DNA of 35,120 nt, taken from the NCBI GenBank assembly GCA_016929715.1, contig JAFGIG010000057.1, forward strand, positions 1 through 35,120, in the 5' to 3' direction. Every line of letters starts with the position of its first letter. The stretch's first letter is position 1. The notes beneath the pieces are model-generated. The model was not told where the DNA came from, searched no databases, and saw only the letters and a program-made list of their open reading frames with translations. The stretch is from Caldifarciminota bacterium. Lineage in GTDB: Bacteria > SDB-A. Positions 23,658 to 31,653 of the stretch are shown in pieces. The position numbers were made by a program, and so were the translations under genes.

Positions 23658-24914
23658 GTGATCAACTTCGGTGAAGAAATAATTGACACAATAAAAGAGA
23701 TTTCAATAGACAAGGATCTGGAGGAGGAAGTCCTTCAAAGAGCTATCGAAGAGACGCTTGTTTCCGCTTTCAAGAAAGTCCACGGCAGAGTTGACGGCGT
23801 GGAAGTCAAAATAAATGAAAAAGGCGCCATAGAAGCTTTCATAGAATTAGAGGTTGTAGAAAAGGTAGAGGAACCTGACCTCGAAATTTCCATAACTGAT
23901 GCCGTGGAGCTCAATCCCGCTGCTGTTCTCGGAGACAAGGTCCATAAACCTCTCAGCCTCAAAGAGCTGACCAAAGGAAACATACTCAACATTAGAACCC
24001 TGCTTGGACAGAAGATAAAAGAGGCTGAAAAAGAAAGAGTTTTAAGCGAATTCAAGGTCAAAATCGGAGAGATAGTAAGCGGGCAGGTCCAGCAGGTCGG
24101 AAAAAATTCCATTATAGTGGACCTCGGCAAATCCGAAGGCATGCTTTCAGGAAAAGATCAGATATCCAAAGAGAGATGGCATCAGGGGCAGAGGATAAAA
24201 GCCCTGATAATGGACATACAGGAAAAGCAGAAAAGCCCTTATGTTGTTCTTTCGAGGACGAGCAACGATTTTCTAATAAAACTTTTCCTTAACGAAGTTC
24301 CTGAGATATATGAAGGAATAATAAAGATAATGTCCGTTGCGAGAGATCCCGGAGAAAGAGCTAAGATATCTGTTTCTTCGAAAGATGAGAGGATAGATCC
24401 TGTGGGAGCCTGCGTCGGTATGAAAGGTTCAAGGGTTCAGTCCATTGTCAAGGAACTGAGCGGTGAAAAAATAGATATTGTCCTATGGTCCCAAGAGCCG
24501 GAAGTTTTCATCAGCAGAGCTCTCGCGCCGGCAGTAATAGAAAAGATAAAACTAGACGAACAGGAGAAAAAGGCGCTTGTAGTCGTAGCCGACGATCAAT
24601 ATCTTCTCGCGATAGGCAAAAACGGACAGAATGCAAGGCTGGCGAGTAAACTCACGGGATGGAAAATAGATATATCGAATATTACTTCGGTAAAAGAAAA
24701 CCGAAGAAACGATTTTTTGAAAAAGACGACCCCGGACAAGCTTACGGTGCTTTCAAAAAAAATAACTAAAATTCTCGCCAAGAACTATGAGGAACTGCTC
24801 GCGCTCAATACTGCGACCGACGAAGAAATTCTGTCGCTCAAAGGAATCAAGGAAGAAGACATCCCCGAAATAAGAAAAGCTATCGACGAAATTAGCGAAA
24901 TGTCGGAGATGTAA
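23658..24914 (+). CDS. nusA: Transcription elongation/termination factor NusA
   Basis: NusA binds RNA polymerase and nascent RNA to control pausing, termination and antitermination. The N-terminal polymerase-binding domain includes RAIEETLVSAFKKVHG. An S1 domain reads GEIVSGQVQQVGKNSIIVDLG. KH1 has RDPGERAKISV and VGACVGMKGSRVQSIVKEL, and KH2 has AIGKNGQNARLASKLTGWKI. A short helix-hairpin-like tail ends the protein (NTATDEEILSLKGIKEEDI). Length is 418. The GTG start has GAGGAGGG directly upstream. rimP, usually before nusA, is absent here. infB follows 27 nt later. Confidence 0.96.
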   Translation: MINFGEEIIDTIKEISIDKDLEEEVLQRAIEETLVSAFKKVHGRVDGVEVKINEKGAIEAFIELEVVEKVEEPDLEISITDAVELNPAAVLGDKVHKPLSLKELTKGNILNIRTLLGQKIKEAEKERVLSEFKVKIGEIVSGQVQQVGKNSIIVDLGKSEGMLSGKDQISKERWHQGQRIKALIMDIQEKQKSPYVVLSRTSNDFLIKLFLNEVPEIYEGIIKIMSVARDPGERAKISVSSKDERIDPVGACVGMKGSRVQSIVKELSGEKIDIVLWSQEPEVFISRALAPAVIEKIKLDEQEKKALVVVADDQYLLAIGKNGQNARLASKLTGWKIDISNITSVKENRRNDFLKKTTPDKLTVLSKKITKILAKNYEELLALNTATDEEILSLKGIKEEDIPEIRKAIDEISEMSEM

Positions 24915-24941
24915 AATTGAGAAAAAATTTTAGGGGGACAG

Positions 24942-27083
24942 ATGGGTAATAAAAGAATATATCAAGCCGCCAAAGAATTCGGGTTGACTTCGATAGCTTT
25001 GGTCAATCTTCTTCAGAGTCTTGGATATGAAGTTAAAAATCATATGAGCACTATGCTTCCGGATATGGAAAACGCCGTCAGGAAGAGGTTCGACGAAGAA
25101 AGAGAAGCTGCAAGACTCGAAGAAGAAAAAAAGAAAAAAATGCACGAATCAGAAGCCGCACCCGACAAGAAAAAAGACGGTAAAAAAACCAAAAGACGCA
25201 GAAAATTCGTCGACAAAGTCGTCGTGGACACAAAGCTCACGCAGACCCTTCACCAGATAAGGACGGGAGACAAGAGAAAAAAGAGAAAAATCGACGTTAA
25301 AGCTCCGGCAGAGCAGGTTCAGGAAGAAAAGAAAGTTCTAAGAGTCAGCGAATTCATGTCGGTAACGGAACTTTCCAAACGACTCGACGTAGGGCCGAAC
25401 GACATTATTTCCATTTGCCTTTCACTCGGACTTGTTGTTTCGGTGAATCAGCGCCTGGACATTGACGTAATATCGGCGGTCGCGGACGAATTCGGTTATG
25501 AGGTAGAACTTCTTCCTGAATGGGGAGAAGACATCCTTGACACCGATACGGACGAAGAAGAAAAAGAGATTCAGCTCGGCAAGCGCGCTCCAATAGTTTC
25601 AGTTATGGGGCATGTAGATCACGGCAAGACTTCACTTCTCGATTTCATAAGAAGAAGCAGAGTCGCCGAGCAGGAAGTGGGCTCCATTACACAGCATATC
25701 AGCGCCTATGAAGTCGTTCACAATAAAGACAAGATAACATTTCTCGACACTCCGGGGCATGAATTGTTCACGGCCATGAGGGCGAGGGGAGCACAGCTCA
25801 CTGATATATGCGTGCTCGTTGTGGCAGTGAACGACGGTGTTAAACCGCAAACCGTTGAAGCTATAGACCACGTCAAAGCCGCAGGGATACCTATTATTGT
25901 CGCTCTGAACAAGATAGACCTCGGAAAGGCAAACATAGAAAAAGTCAAACAGCAACTGCTCGAGCGCAAGATAATGGTGGAAGATTACGGCGGAAAAGTT
26001 CAGTGCGTCCCTATATCCGCCAAAACAGGAGAGGGAATAGACGAACTGCTCGACGCGATTCTCATAGAAGCCGAGATGCTCGACCTGAAAACTTCTTTTG
26101 AAGCTAAGGCAAAGGGAACGATAATTGAGGCTTCAGTGGAAAAAGGTAGAGGAATGATGGCGGACATACTCATAACCGAAGGAGTCGCGAAAATTGGCGA
26201 TCCTTTCATAGCCGGCAGTTCTTCGGGTAGAATCCGGGCGATGTTCAACGAACTCGACGAAAAAATTGACAATGTCATGCCGTCACAGCCCGTAAAAATA
26301 ATGGGTTTCGACAAACTTCCCGATGTAGGCGACACGTTTCAAGTGGTGCAAGAGGAGAGAAAAGCGAGAGAAATTGCGAGAAAGCGAATCCTTGTCGAGA
26401 AATTCCAGCAGAGCAGAATGAAAACTTTCACCGCCGAGACTTTGCAAAGCGTTCTCGAAAACGGAGAACAGAACAAACTGAACCTTATTCTGAAATGCGA
26501 TGTGGGCGGATCTCTTGAAGCCCTTGCGGACGGTTTGGCCAGGCTTCCACAAGACGAGATAAGCCTCACTATTGTTCACAAAGCAGTTGGTCCGGTCAAT
26601 GAAAACGATGTTTTACTCGCCCAGTCTTCCGGCGCCATTATTATCGCCTACAATGTTCCTGTAAGGACGGAAGCCTCTAAACTCGCGGTCGCGAGAAAAA
26701 TCGTCATTAAATCATACAATATAATATTCGAAGCCATAGAATCGATAAGAAAAGCGATGAGCGGGCTTCTCGAACCTGAATACGAAGAAAGAATAATAGG
26801 AAAAGCCGAGATAAGAAATGTCTTCGTGATATCGAAGGCAGGGGTGATTTGCGGGAGTTATGTCTTTGACGGCGAAATCAAGAGAGGGGCTTACGCAAGG
26901 CTCAAGAGGAAAGGAGAAATCCTCCATCAGGGCAAAATAAATTCCCTCAAAAGATTCAAAGACGATGTCAGAAAAGTAGAGACGAATTTTGAATGCGGCA
27001 TAAGTATAGAAAATCTCGGCGACGCTCAGGAAGGTGACATAATAGAATGCTGCGAAAAAGTCTTGATGACCAGGGAATTGTGA
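24942..27083 (+). CDS. infB: Translation initiation factor IF-2
   Basis: IF-2 is the GTPase that places initiator tRNA on the ribosome. Two N-terminal IF2_N-type segments are visible ([26 protein letters not shown] and [25 protein letters not shown]), separated by a Lys/Glu-rich linker. The G domain carries [12 protein letters not shown] (G1), DTPGHE (G3) and NKIDL (G4), then SAKTGEG. Domains II-IV follow to the end at 713 residues, rather short because the linker is brief. The ATG is preceded by a GGGGG-containing weak Shine-Dalgarno. The stop lies 2 nt before the 3' end of an antisense tRNA gene; rbfA and truB do not follow. Confidence 0.97.
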   Translation: MGNKRIYQAAKEFGLTSIALVNLLQSLGYEVKNHMSTMLPDMENAVRKRFDEEREAARLEEEKKKKMHESEAAPDKKKDGKKTKRRRKFVDKVVVDTKLTQTLHQIRTGDKRKKRKIDVKAPAEQVQEEKKVLRVSEFMSVTELSKRLDVGPNDIISICLSLGLVVSVNQRLDIDVISAVADEFGYEVELLPEWGEDILDTDTDEEEKEIQLGKRAPIVSVMGHVDHGKTSLLDFIRRSRVAEQEVGSITQHISAYEVVHNKDKITFLDTPGHELFTAMRARGAQLTDICVLVVAVNDGVKPQTVEAIDHVKAAGIPIIVALNKIDLGKANIEKVKQQLLERKIMVEDYGGKVQCVPISAKTGEGIDELLDAILIEAEMLDLKTSFEAKAKGTIIEASVEKGRGMMADILITEGVAKIGDPFIAGSSSGRIRAMFNELDEKIDNVMPSQPVKIMGFDKLPDVGDTFQVVQEERKAREIARKRILVEKFQQSRMKTFTAETLQSVLENGEQNKLNLILKCDVGGSLEALADGLARLPQDEISLTIVHKAVGPVNENDVLLAQSSGAIIIAYNVPVRTEASKLAVARKIVIKSYNIIFEAIESIRKAMSGLLEPEYEERIIGKAEIRNVFVISKAGVICGSYVFDGEIKRGAYARLKRKGEILHQGKINSLKRFKDDVRKVETNFECGISIENLGDAQEGDIIECCEKVLMTREL

Positions 27084-27085
27084 TG

Positions 27086-27159
27086 TGGCGGCACAGGGAT
27101 TCGAACCCTAGACCTCCGGATTATGATTCCGCTGCTCTAACCAGCTGAGCTATGCCGCC
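27086..27159 (-). tRNA. tRNA with CAT anticodon (Met elongator, or Ile2)
   Basis: On the - strand a 74-nt cloverleaf forms. The acceptor is GGCGGCA with TGCCGCC and discriminator A, with D arm GCTC...GAGC. Anticodon stem GCGGA with TCCGG encloses loop ATCATAA, and the T arm is TAGGG-TTCGAAT-CCCTG. CAT is at 34-36. A paired G1-C72 and no run of three G-C pairs in the anticodon stem exclude the initiator. Met and lysidine-type Ile2 cannot be separated here. The outer anticodon pair is G27/G43, a mismatch, and base 32 is A. CCA is not encoded. Confidence 0.9.
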
Positions 27160-27172
27160 GGGAAAAAAAAAG

Positions 27173-27201
27173 ATTATCCTAAATAATCGGATTCAAGTCA
27201 A
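27173..27201 (-). promoter_or_regulatory. Promoter of the CAT-anticodon tRNA
   Basis: TTGACT (27201-27196) and GATAAT (27178-27173) on the - strand are separated by exactly 17 nt, and the tRNA 5' end is 13 nt further on. It lies just upstream of the YhaM-like start on the opposite strand, in a region otherwise empty of features. Confidence 0.8.
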
Positions 27202-27213
27202 GCGGATGTTGAT

Positions 27214-28191
27214 TTGGACATAGAGAGCGCGAAGAAAGCCGGAAAAGTTGAAGGCGTTTACGCTGTTTTGAAAAAACTTAAATTCAGACAGGGCGAAGGG
27301 CAGAACTCCTGGAAGTCGCTCCAGGCTTTTTTTAGCGACGCTACGGATGATATAAATTCCTCGCCTGTTTACGGCAACGACCCTATGTTTGATGTCCTTC
27401 ATAAAATACCTGAAGGTTCTCACGTCAAAGTCCATGGCATCATTAATGAATATGGGGATGAAAAGCAGGTTAGGATATCTTCAATAAGGCAAGCCGGTCC
27501 TTCCGATGAAGACTACGATCCTTCGAAACTTATGAGAAAGACCCCAAACGACATAGAAGAGATGTTTCTCTATCTTGAGGAAAGAGCGGGATCTATGTCA
27601 GAAGGAGAGCTGCGGGATATTACCATCGGCTTGGTTTCCCAATACGCTGAAGAACTGAAAAAATCGCCGGCGTCGGTTGAGATACATCATGCATATTATG
27701 GCGGGCTTCTCGAGCATGTTTGGAGAATGCTGAAAATCCATGAAGGCATCGAATCACTATATCCTTTTTCGGACAGGGACGTCGTAATTTCGGGAATAAT
27801 CCTTCATGATTTGGGTAAAATTTTTGAATATTCTCTTAAAAAAGGGGGGGCTCCCGCATTGACCGATTCCGGAGAGCTTTTCGGACACATATACATTGGC
27901 GCTTCGATTATTCAAAACGAAGCGACGGGTATAAAAGCCGGAGAGCTATCACCTCAGGTGAAAAACCTCCTGCATATTGTCCTGTCCCACCACGGAAAGA
28001 GGGAATACGGCTCACCTCAGCCGCCCAAGACAGCCGAGGCGTGGCTTGTTCACCTTATTGACTACCTCGAATCGAGAATGCAGATTGCGGGTGAGGAAAT
28101 CAAAAAAATAAAACCCGGAAAATGGAGTCAGCAGAAGATATGGCCTCTTGAAAACGCGAGGCTAGTCAATTTGAGGAAAAAAGATGAATGA
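27214..28191 (+). CDS. YhaM-like 3'-5' exoribonuclease (OB fold + HD domain)
   Basis: The N-terminal part (about residues 10-95) resembles an OB-fold nucleic-acid-binding domain, with KVHGIINEYGDEKQVRISSIRQA. The C-terminal HD domain carries HHAYYGGLLEHVWRM, the metal-binding ILHDLGK, and LSHHGKREYGSPQPPKTAEAWLVHLIDYLESRM. This layout matches YhaM of Firmicutes, a metal-dependent 3'-5' exonuclease of single-stranded RNA and DNA. TTG 27214 is the only credible start after the in-frame stop at 27184; a weak AGCGGA precedes it. The 3' end overlaps the M50 peptidase gene by 8 nt. Confidence 0.88.
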   Translation: MDIESAKKAGKVEGVYAVLKKLKFRQGEGQNSWKSLQAFFSDATDDINSSPVYGNDPMFDVLHKIPEGSHVKVHGIINEYGDEKQVRISSIRQAGPSDEDYDPSKLMRKTPNDIEEMFLYLEERAGSMSEGELRDITIGLVSQYAEELKKSPASVEIHHAYYGGLLEHVWRMLKIHEGIESLYPFSDRDVVISGIILHDLGKIFEYSLKKGGAPALTDSGELFGHIYIGASIIQNEATGIKAGELSPQVKNLLHIVLSHHGKREYGSPQPPKTAEAWLVHLIDYLESRMQIAGEEIKKIKPGKWSQQKIWPLENARLVNLRKKDE

Positions 28192-28840
28192 ACCCGCCGT
28201 CTTCGTCATGCAGATTATCGTTTTACTTTTTTCCGCAGTGGTTCACGAAGTCTCTCACGGTCTCGTGGCGCTCTGGAGGGGTGATGAAACGGCAAAAATG
28301 GCCGGCAGACTGACCCTCAATCCTCTGCCTCATATAGACCCCATCATGAGCATTGTTCTGCCAGTTTTTCTTGTCCTGACAAGGTCTCCTTTCGTTTTCG
28401 CGGCGGCAAAACCTGTTCCGGTTAACCCGTTGAACCTGAAAGATCCTGAAAAAGACATTCCTTTGGTGGCGGCGGCAGGTCCGGCTTCGAATATTGCGAT
28501 GGCGGCCGCGGCGGGATTGCTTTTCAGAGTGATTTTTTTTGCTCTTCAGTGGTTTAATTTTCCCGCTGATTCTCATGCAAACCTGATAAGGACTTTGGCA
28601 CAGCTTCTTCAGATTTTAGTCTTGATAAATATGATGCTCGCTTTCGTCAATCTGATGCCCATACCGCCTCTCGACGGTTCTAAAATAGTGGCTTTCGCCC
28701 TCAGGGGAAAGGCGAGGGAAAAATATCTGTCTATAAACGGTTTCATCGGAATTTTCTTGCTCATGGTTTTCTTTGTCTTCCTCAGAAGGCCTTTTTTCAT
28801 AGCGATTCAATTCGTATCAAAACTAATTCTCGGACTATGA
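28184..28840 (+). CDS. Site-2-like M50 family membrane metalloprotease
   Basis: The first helix carries the zinc-binding VVHEVSHG (HExxH) at about residue 20-27, and the third metal ligand lies in LMPIPPLDGSK (the NxxPxPPLDG-type motif) at about residue 165. AAGPASNIAMA lies between. Four to six membrane helices are visible over 218 residues, typical of the small M50 rhomboid-like subgroup without PDZ domain. These proteases cut substrates inside or near the membrane. The substrate is unknown. The start ATG overlaps the YhaM-like gene, and the stop overlaps the next start by ATGA. Confidence 0.9.
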   Translation: MNEPAVFVMQIIVLLFSAVVHEVSHGLVALWRGDETAKMAGRLTLNPLPHIDPIMSIVLPVFLVLTRSPFVFAAAKPVPVNPLNLKDPEKDIPLVAAAGPASNIAMAAAAGLLFRVIFFALQWFNFPADSHANLIRTLAQLLQILVLINMMLAFVNLMPIPPLDGSKIVAFALRGKAREKYLSINGFIGIFLLMVFFVFLRRPFFIAIQFVSKLILGL

Positions 28841-29865
28841 AAAGGAAAGCCGGTTTTTTTCTGCTGTTTTTAGTGTCCGCGACACTTTTTTGCGGCAAAC
28901 GAGCTCTCCCCACCAGCCCCGACAGATGGGCTCCAAAAATTGCGGGAGTTGTCGCGGTCGATAGAAATCACATAAACTGCGTATTTTCCGAGAAAATGGC
29001 GAGAGAATCTTTCCGCTCAGCTCTGCAGTTCAATATTACAAACACAGTGACCGGGGAGACTGTTCCAGTCATTGCCGTTGTTCTCGGTTCAGACGACTTG
29101 ACGGCTCATCTCACTTCTTTAGAGATGGATACAGTCGAATACATCCTTTCCTGCGAGAGCGTGACTGATATATCCGGCAACTATATAAGGCCGTTGGAAA
29201 AGACTTTCAGGGGGTCTTCTGCGTTCGACACCACCCCTCCTCTGATAGTTTCGCTTGAGCCGAAAATCTTCGATATCGAAGATTTTGGGGATTCAGCCCT
29301 AAGAGTTGAATTTTCTGAACCCATAGACACTTCATCGGTCTCAGAAGCTTTGTTTTTTACGGGAAACGCCCAAATCAGCTTTTCAACGAGATTCAGCGCA
29401 GACCTCGCAAAAATGGAGATTTTTTTCCCGCCGGATGCCGACACGGCGGAACATAAAATGAGATTATACCCTTTGGTTCTGAACGGTTTTAAGGACATAG
29501 CGGGAAATAAAATGCCCGGGTTTATGAATATAAGAATCATTCGAGGGACAAGCGGGTTCGCCAGGAACATAACACTTTTCTGTCCTGACACTCTTTTTAG
29601 AGGTTTTATCGCCGTCACCGGTGATTCGCCTGAATTTCTCCAAATAACGGAAGGAACGGGAGGAAAGAATACGATTCCAATACTCGTGGGAGGTGATTAC
29701 AGGGCTTTAGCGATTTGGACTCGAAACGACAGTTTCTTTGCCTCAGCTTCAGCTCGCTTCACTGCAGATTCGACGCTTCCGGAGATGTTCATAGAACTCG
29801 ATCCGGACGAGTTCATGGAGATAGACGGTTCCGTCCGGAGCATTATTCTTAGACTGACAAGATGA
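28837..29865 (+). CDS. Putative lipoprotein with Ig-like (Big_5/SwmB-type) repeats
   Basis: A short signal (KRKAGFFLLFLVSATLFCGK) ends at a cysteine; the base before it is Phe, not the usual Gly, Ala or Ser, so lipidation is likely but not certain. After PTSPDRWAPKI two beta-sandwich repeats follow, each with the pattern of Big_5 domains: INCVFSEKMARESFRSALQF with VTDISGNYI, and LRVEFSEPIDTSSVSEALFF with FKDIAGNKM. DTTPPLIVSLEP joins them. A third, less regular domain ends the 342-residue protein. It is likely a cell-surface binding or structural protein; no enzyme motif is seen. It is coupled (ATGA) to the M50 gene and to the next membrane protein. Confidence 0.75.
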   Translation: MKRKAGFFLLFLVSATLFCGKRALPTSPDRWAPKIAGVVAVDRNHINCVFSEKMARESFRSALQFNITNTVTGETVPVIAVVLGSDDLTAHLTSLEMDTVEYILSCESVTDISGNYIRPLEKTFRGSSAFDTTPPLIVSLEPKIFDIEDFGDSALRVEFSEPIDTSSVSEALFFTGNAQISFSTRFSADLAKMEIFFPPDADTAEHKMRLYPLVLNGFKDIAGNKMPGFMNIRIIRGTSGFARNITLFCPDTLFRGFIAVTGDSPEFLQITEGTGGKNTIPILVGGDYRALAIWTRNDSFFASASARFTADSTLPEMFIELDPDEFMEIDGSVRSIILRLTR

Positions 29866-31649
29866 TTATTCTCCTCGCCGCCGCTTTTTTATTTTCGATG
29901 GCGGTTTCTCTGACTGTCCGCGACAGGAAATCACCGGAGTATTTTATAAGAGTCCTTTTATTTTTCGCGGTATGTTCATCTTTAGTCTTTTCAGGCGTTG
30001 TTCTGGAAAAAAAAGAAATTCTAATTATACCTGCAGTGCTTCTCATAGATTCTGAGAGCAGTAAAAATTACAGGAAGTATTCCGATTTGCTCCAGGAGAT
30101 TTTCGGACCCGAAAATGTGTTTTTCTCGGATAAGGACAGTTTCGCGGAATATTCATATTCCTGGCCTGAATATACTGCCGGCGGATCCATTTCAGCGAGG
30201 ACGCTTTTCAGGCTGGCGCTGAAAAAAGGTGTTTTCAGAGGAAAAGTTTTCGTTGCGGCTGAAGAATTCACCTTAAGCGGATTTACAGGCGCTCTTTTAC
30301 AAAATGCTGAATCCCTCGTATTTCTCGTCGGCGCTAAAAGTAAAAATACAGACCTTACCGTCACTGGCGGAACCAGAGTCATGCGGCCCGGAGATACGGC
30401 GGAAGTCAGAATTAATCTTGTCAATTCCGAGACGGCATGCACGGAGACTTTGACAGTCTCTAAAGACGGCAAAGAAATTGAAAAACTATTTTTTGACCTT
30501 TCTCCTCACCAATCGATAAGTTTAATATACTTTTTCACCGAGAAAGACGACGGCAATCACAGAATGACGTTTTCGACGGCGACAGACAGCGATTATTTCG
30601 ACTATTCGGCGGGCTTTTACGCTATTCCCGCTTTGGTTTATTCTTCAGAACCGGACTGGCCCATTGCTTCCGTTAGAAGATTGCTGACCGGAAATTCCGG
30701 CGTTGAAGTTTCTCTTCATGTCGAGGGCATAGACGGGGTGTCTCTTGTCCTTGAAAAAGGACAGGAGAGAACTGTTTACGGCGCTTTCGATAGGATGGGA
30801 TATACTATAGTCTTTTGGCTTTCTGAATCCGATCCTATGAGGGGCGATGCCGATTGGAGAAGAGATTGCGTGATTTTTTGGCTTGTAAAAGGCGACGATG
30901 TAGTCCAATACAAGGAAAAACTGCAGATTAGCTTTTCTGAAATCGGAAAAAAACACGGACTGACAGCAGGGTTGGACATTCGGGAGTTAAAAACATCTTC
31001 TGTATTGTCCGATATCGCAAACCAAACAGTCCTTCTGAATACGGCAAACGGAGGCGTCCTCGCTCTGGAAATGAGGAGAGGCGTCCCCGTCGTCAGAATT
31101 CCAGCTTCTTCTTTCGCGCAGTGGTATTTTAGTGGCGGTTCAGAAAGAGAAACAGCGCAGAGCATTATTGACAAGGCTGTTTCATGGGCGGAGAGCAGAA
31201 AAGGAGTTTTTCAGAAAATTTCGATTCCCAAGAAAAAATACTTTACGGATGAGGCTGTTTCCTTCTGGGTCATCTCTGATCAGGAACCGGAGGTCAGAAT
31301 TGACGGAGAATCTATCGGCAATTCGGGGTTTGACGGACTGGCATATTACTATTTCCTCTCCTCGGTCAAAGAGGGAATACATCTGATAGAAGCTTCGGGA
31401 TCTTTAGGCAGCGAATCTTTATATTTCACGGCTGAGAACAGGATTATACCCGAGAGCGCCGTTTCTCTTCTGGATAATGCTTTAGCTCAGGATATAGATT
31501 CTTTTGTGAACTCTTCAGAAAGAATGCAGAAGACTAAACTGATTATTCTGAGAAAGAGCAGTTTTCATGATTTCTTTTTGGCCGCGTTAATGATATGTTC
31601 TCTCGCTGTCGCGGCGCAGTATTTCGCCGAGAGAAACAGGAGAAAATAA
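29862..31649 (+). CDS. Membrane-anchored protein of unknown function (two N-terminal helices, one C-terminal helix)
   Basis: Two hydrophobic helices occupy about residues 1-19 and 28-48, and one helix lies near 570-590 (FLAALMICSLAVAAQYF). Between them is a large extracytoplasmic region. It includes a CARDB-like stretch (VTGGTRVMRPGDTAEVRINLVNS) and a segment beginning ALVYSSEPDWPIASVRRLL that recalls the glutamine-amidotransferase-like domain of BatA-type and related membrane proteins. No VWA MIDAS motif is seen. The family is not recognised with confidence. The 595-residue frame starts at ATG 29862 and ends 1 nt before the likely ATT start of uvrB, from which it is separated by a Shine-Dalgarno within its own 3' end. 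Confidence 0.6.
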   Translation: MIILLAAAFLFSMAVSLTVRDRKSPEYFIRVLLFFAVCSSLVFSGVVLEKKEILIIPAVLLIDSESSKNYRKYSDLLQEIFGPENVFFSDKDSFAEYSYSWPEYTAGGSISARTLFRLALKKGVFRGKVFVAAEEFTLSGFTGALLQNAESLVFLVGAKSKNTDLTVTGGTRVMRPGDTAEVRINLVNSETACTETLTVSKDGKEIEKLFFDLSPHQSISLIYFFTEKDDGNHRMTFSTATDSDYFDYSAGFYAIPALVYSSEPDWPIASVRRLLTGNSGVEVSLHVEGIDGVSLVLEKGQERTVYGAFDRMGYTIVFWLSESDPMRGDADWRRDCVIFWLVKGDDVVQYKEKLQISFSEIGKKHGLTAGLDIRELKTSSVLSDIANQTVLLNTANGGVLALEMRRGVPVVRIPASSFAQWYFSGGSERETAQSIIDKAVSWAESRKGVFQKISIPKKKYFTDEAVSFWVISDQEPEVRIDGESIGNSGFDGLAYYYFLSSVKEGIHLIEASGSLGSESLYFTAENRIIPESAVSLLDNALAQDIDSFVNSSERMQKTKLIILRKSSFHDFFLAALMICSLAVAAQYFAERNRRK

Positions 31650-31653
31650 TATT
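31638..31653 (+). promoter_or_regulatory. Shine-Dalgarno and ATT start of uvrB
   Basis: AGGAG at 31638-31642 is followed after 8 nt by ATT (31651-31653). No ATG, GTG or TTG exists in this frame between the in-frame stop at 31591 and ATG 31678. The ribosome binding site therefore points to ATT as start; AGGAG is 35 nt from ATG 31678, too far to serve it. Confidence 0.6.
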
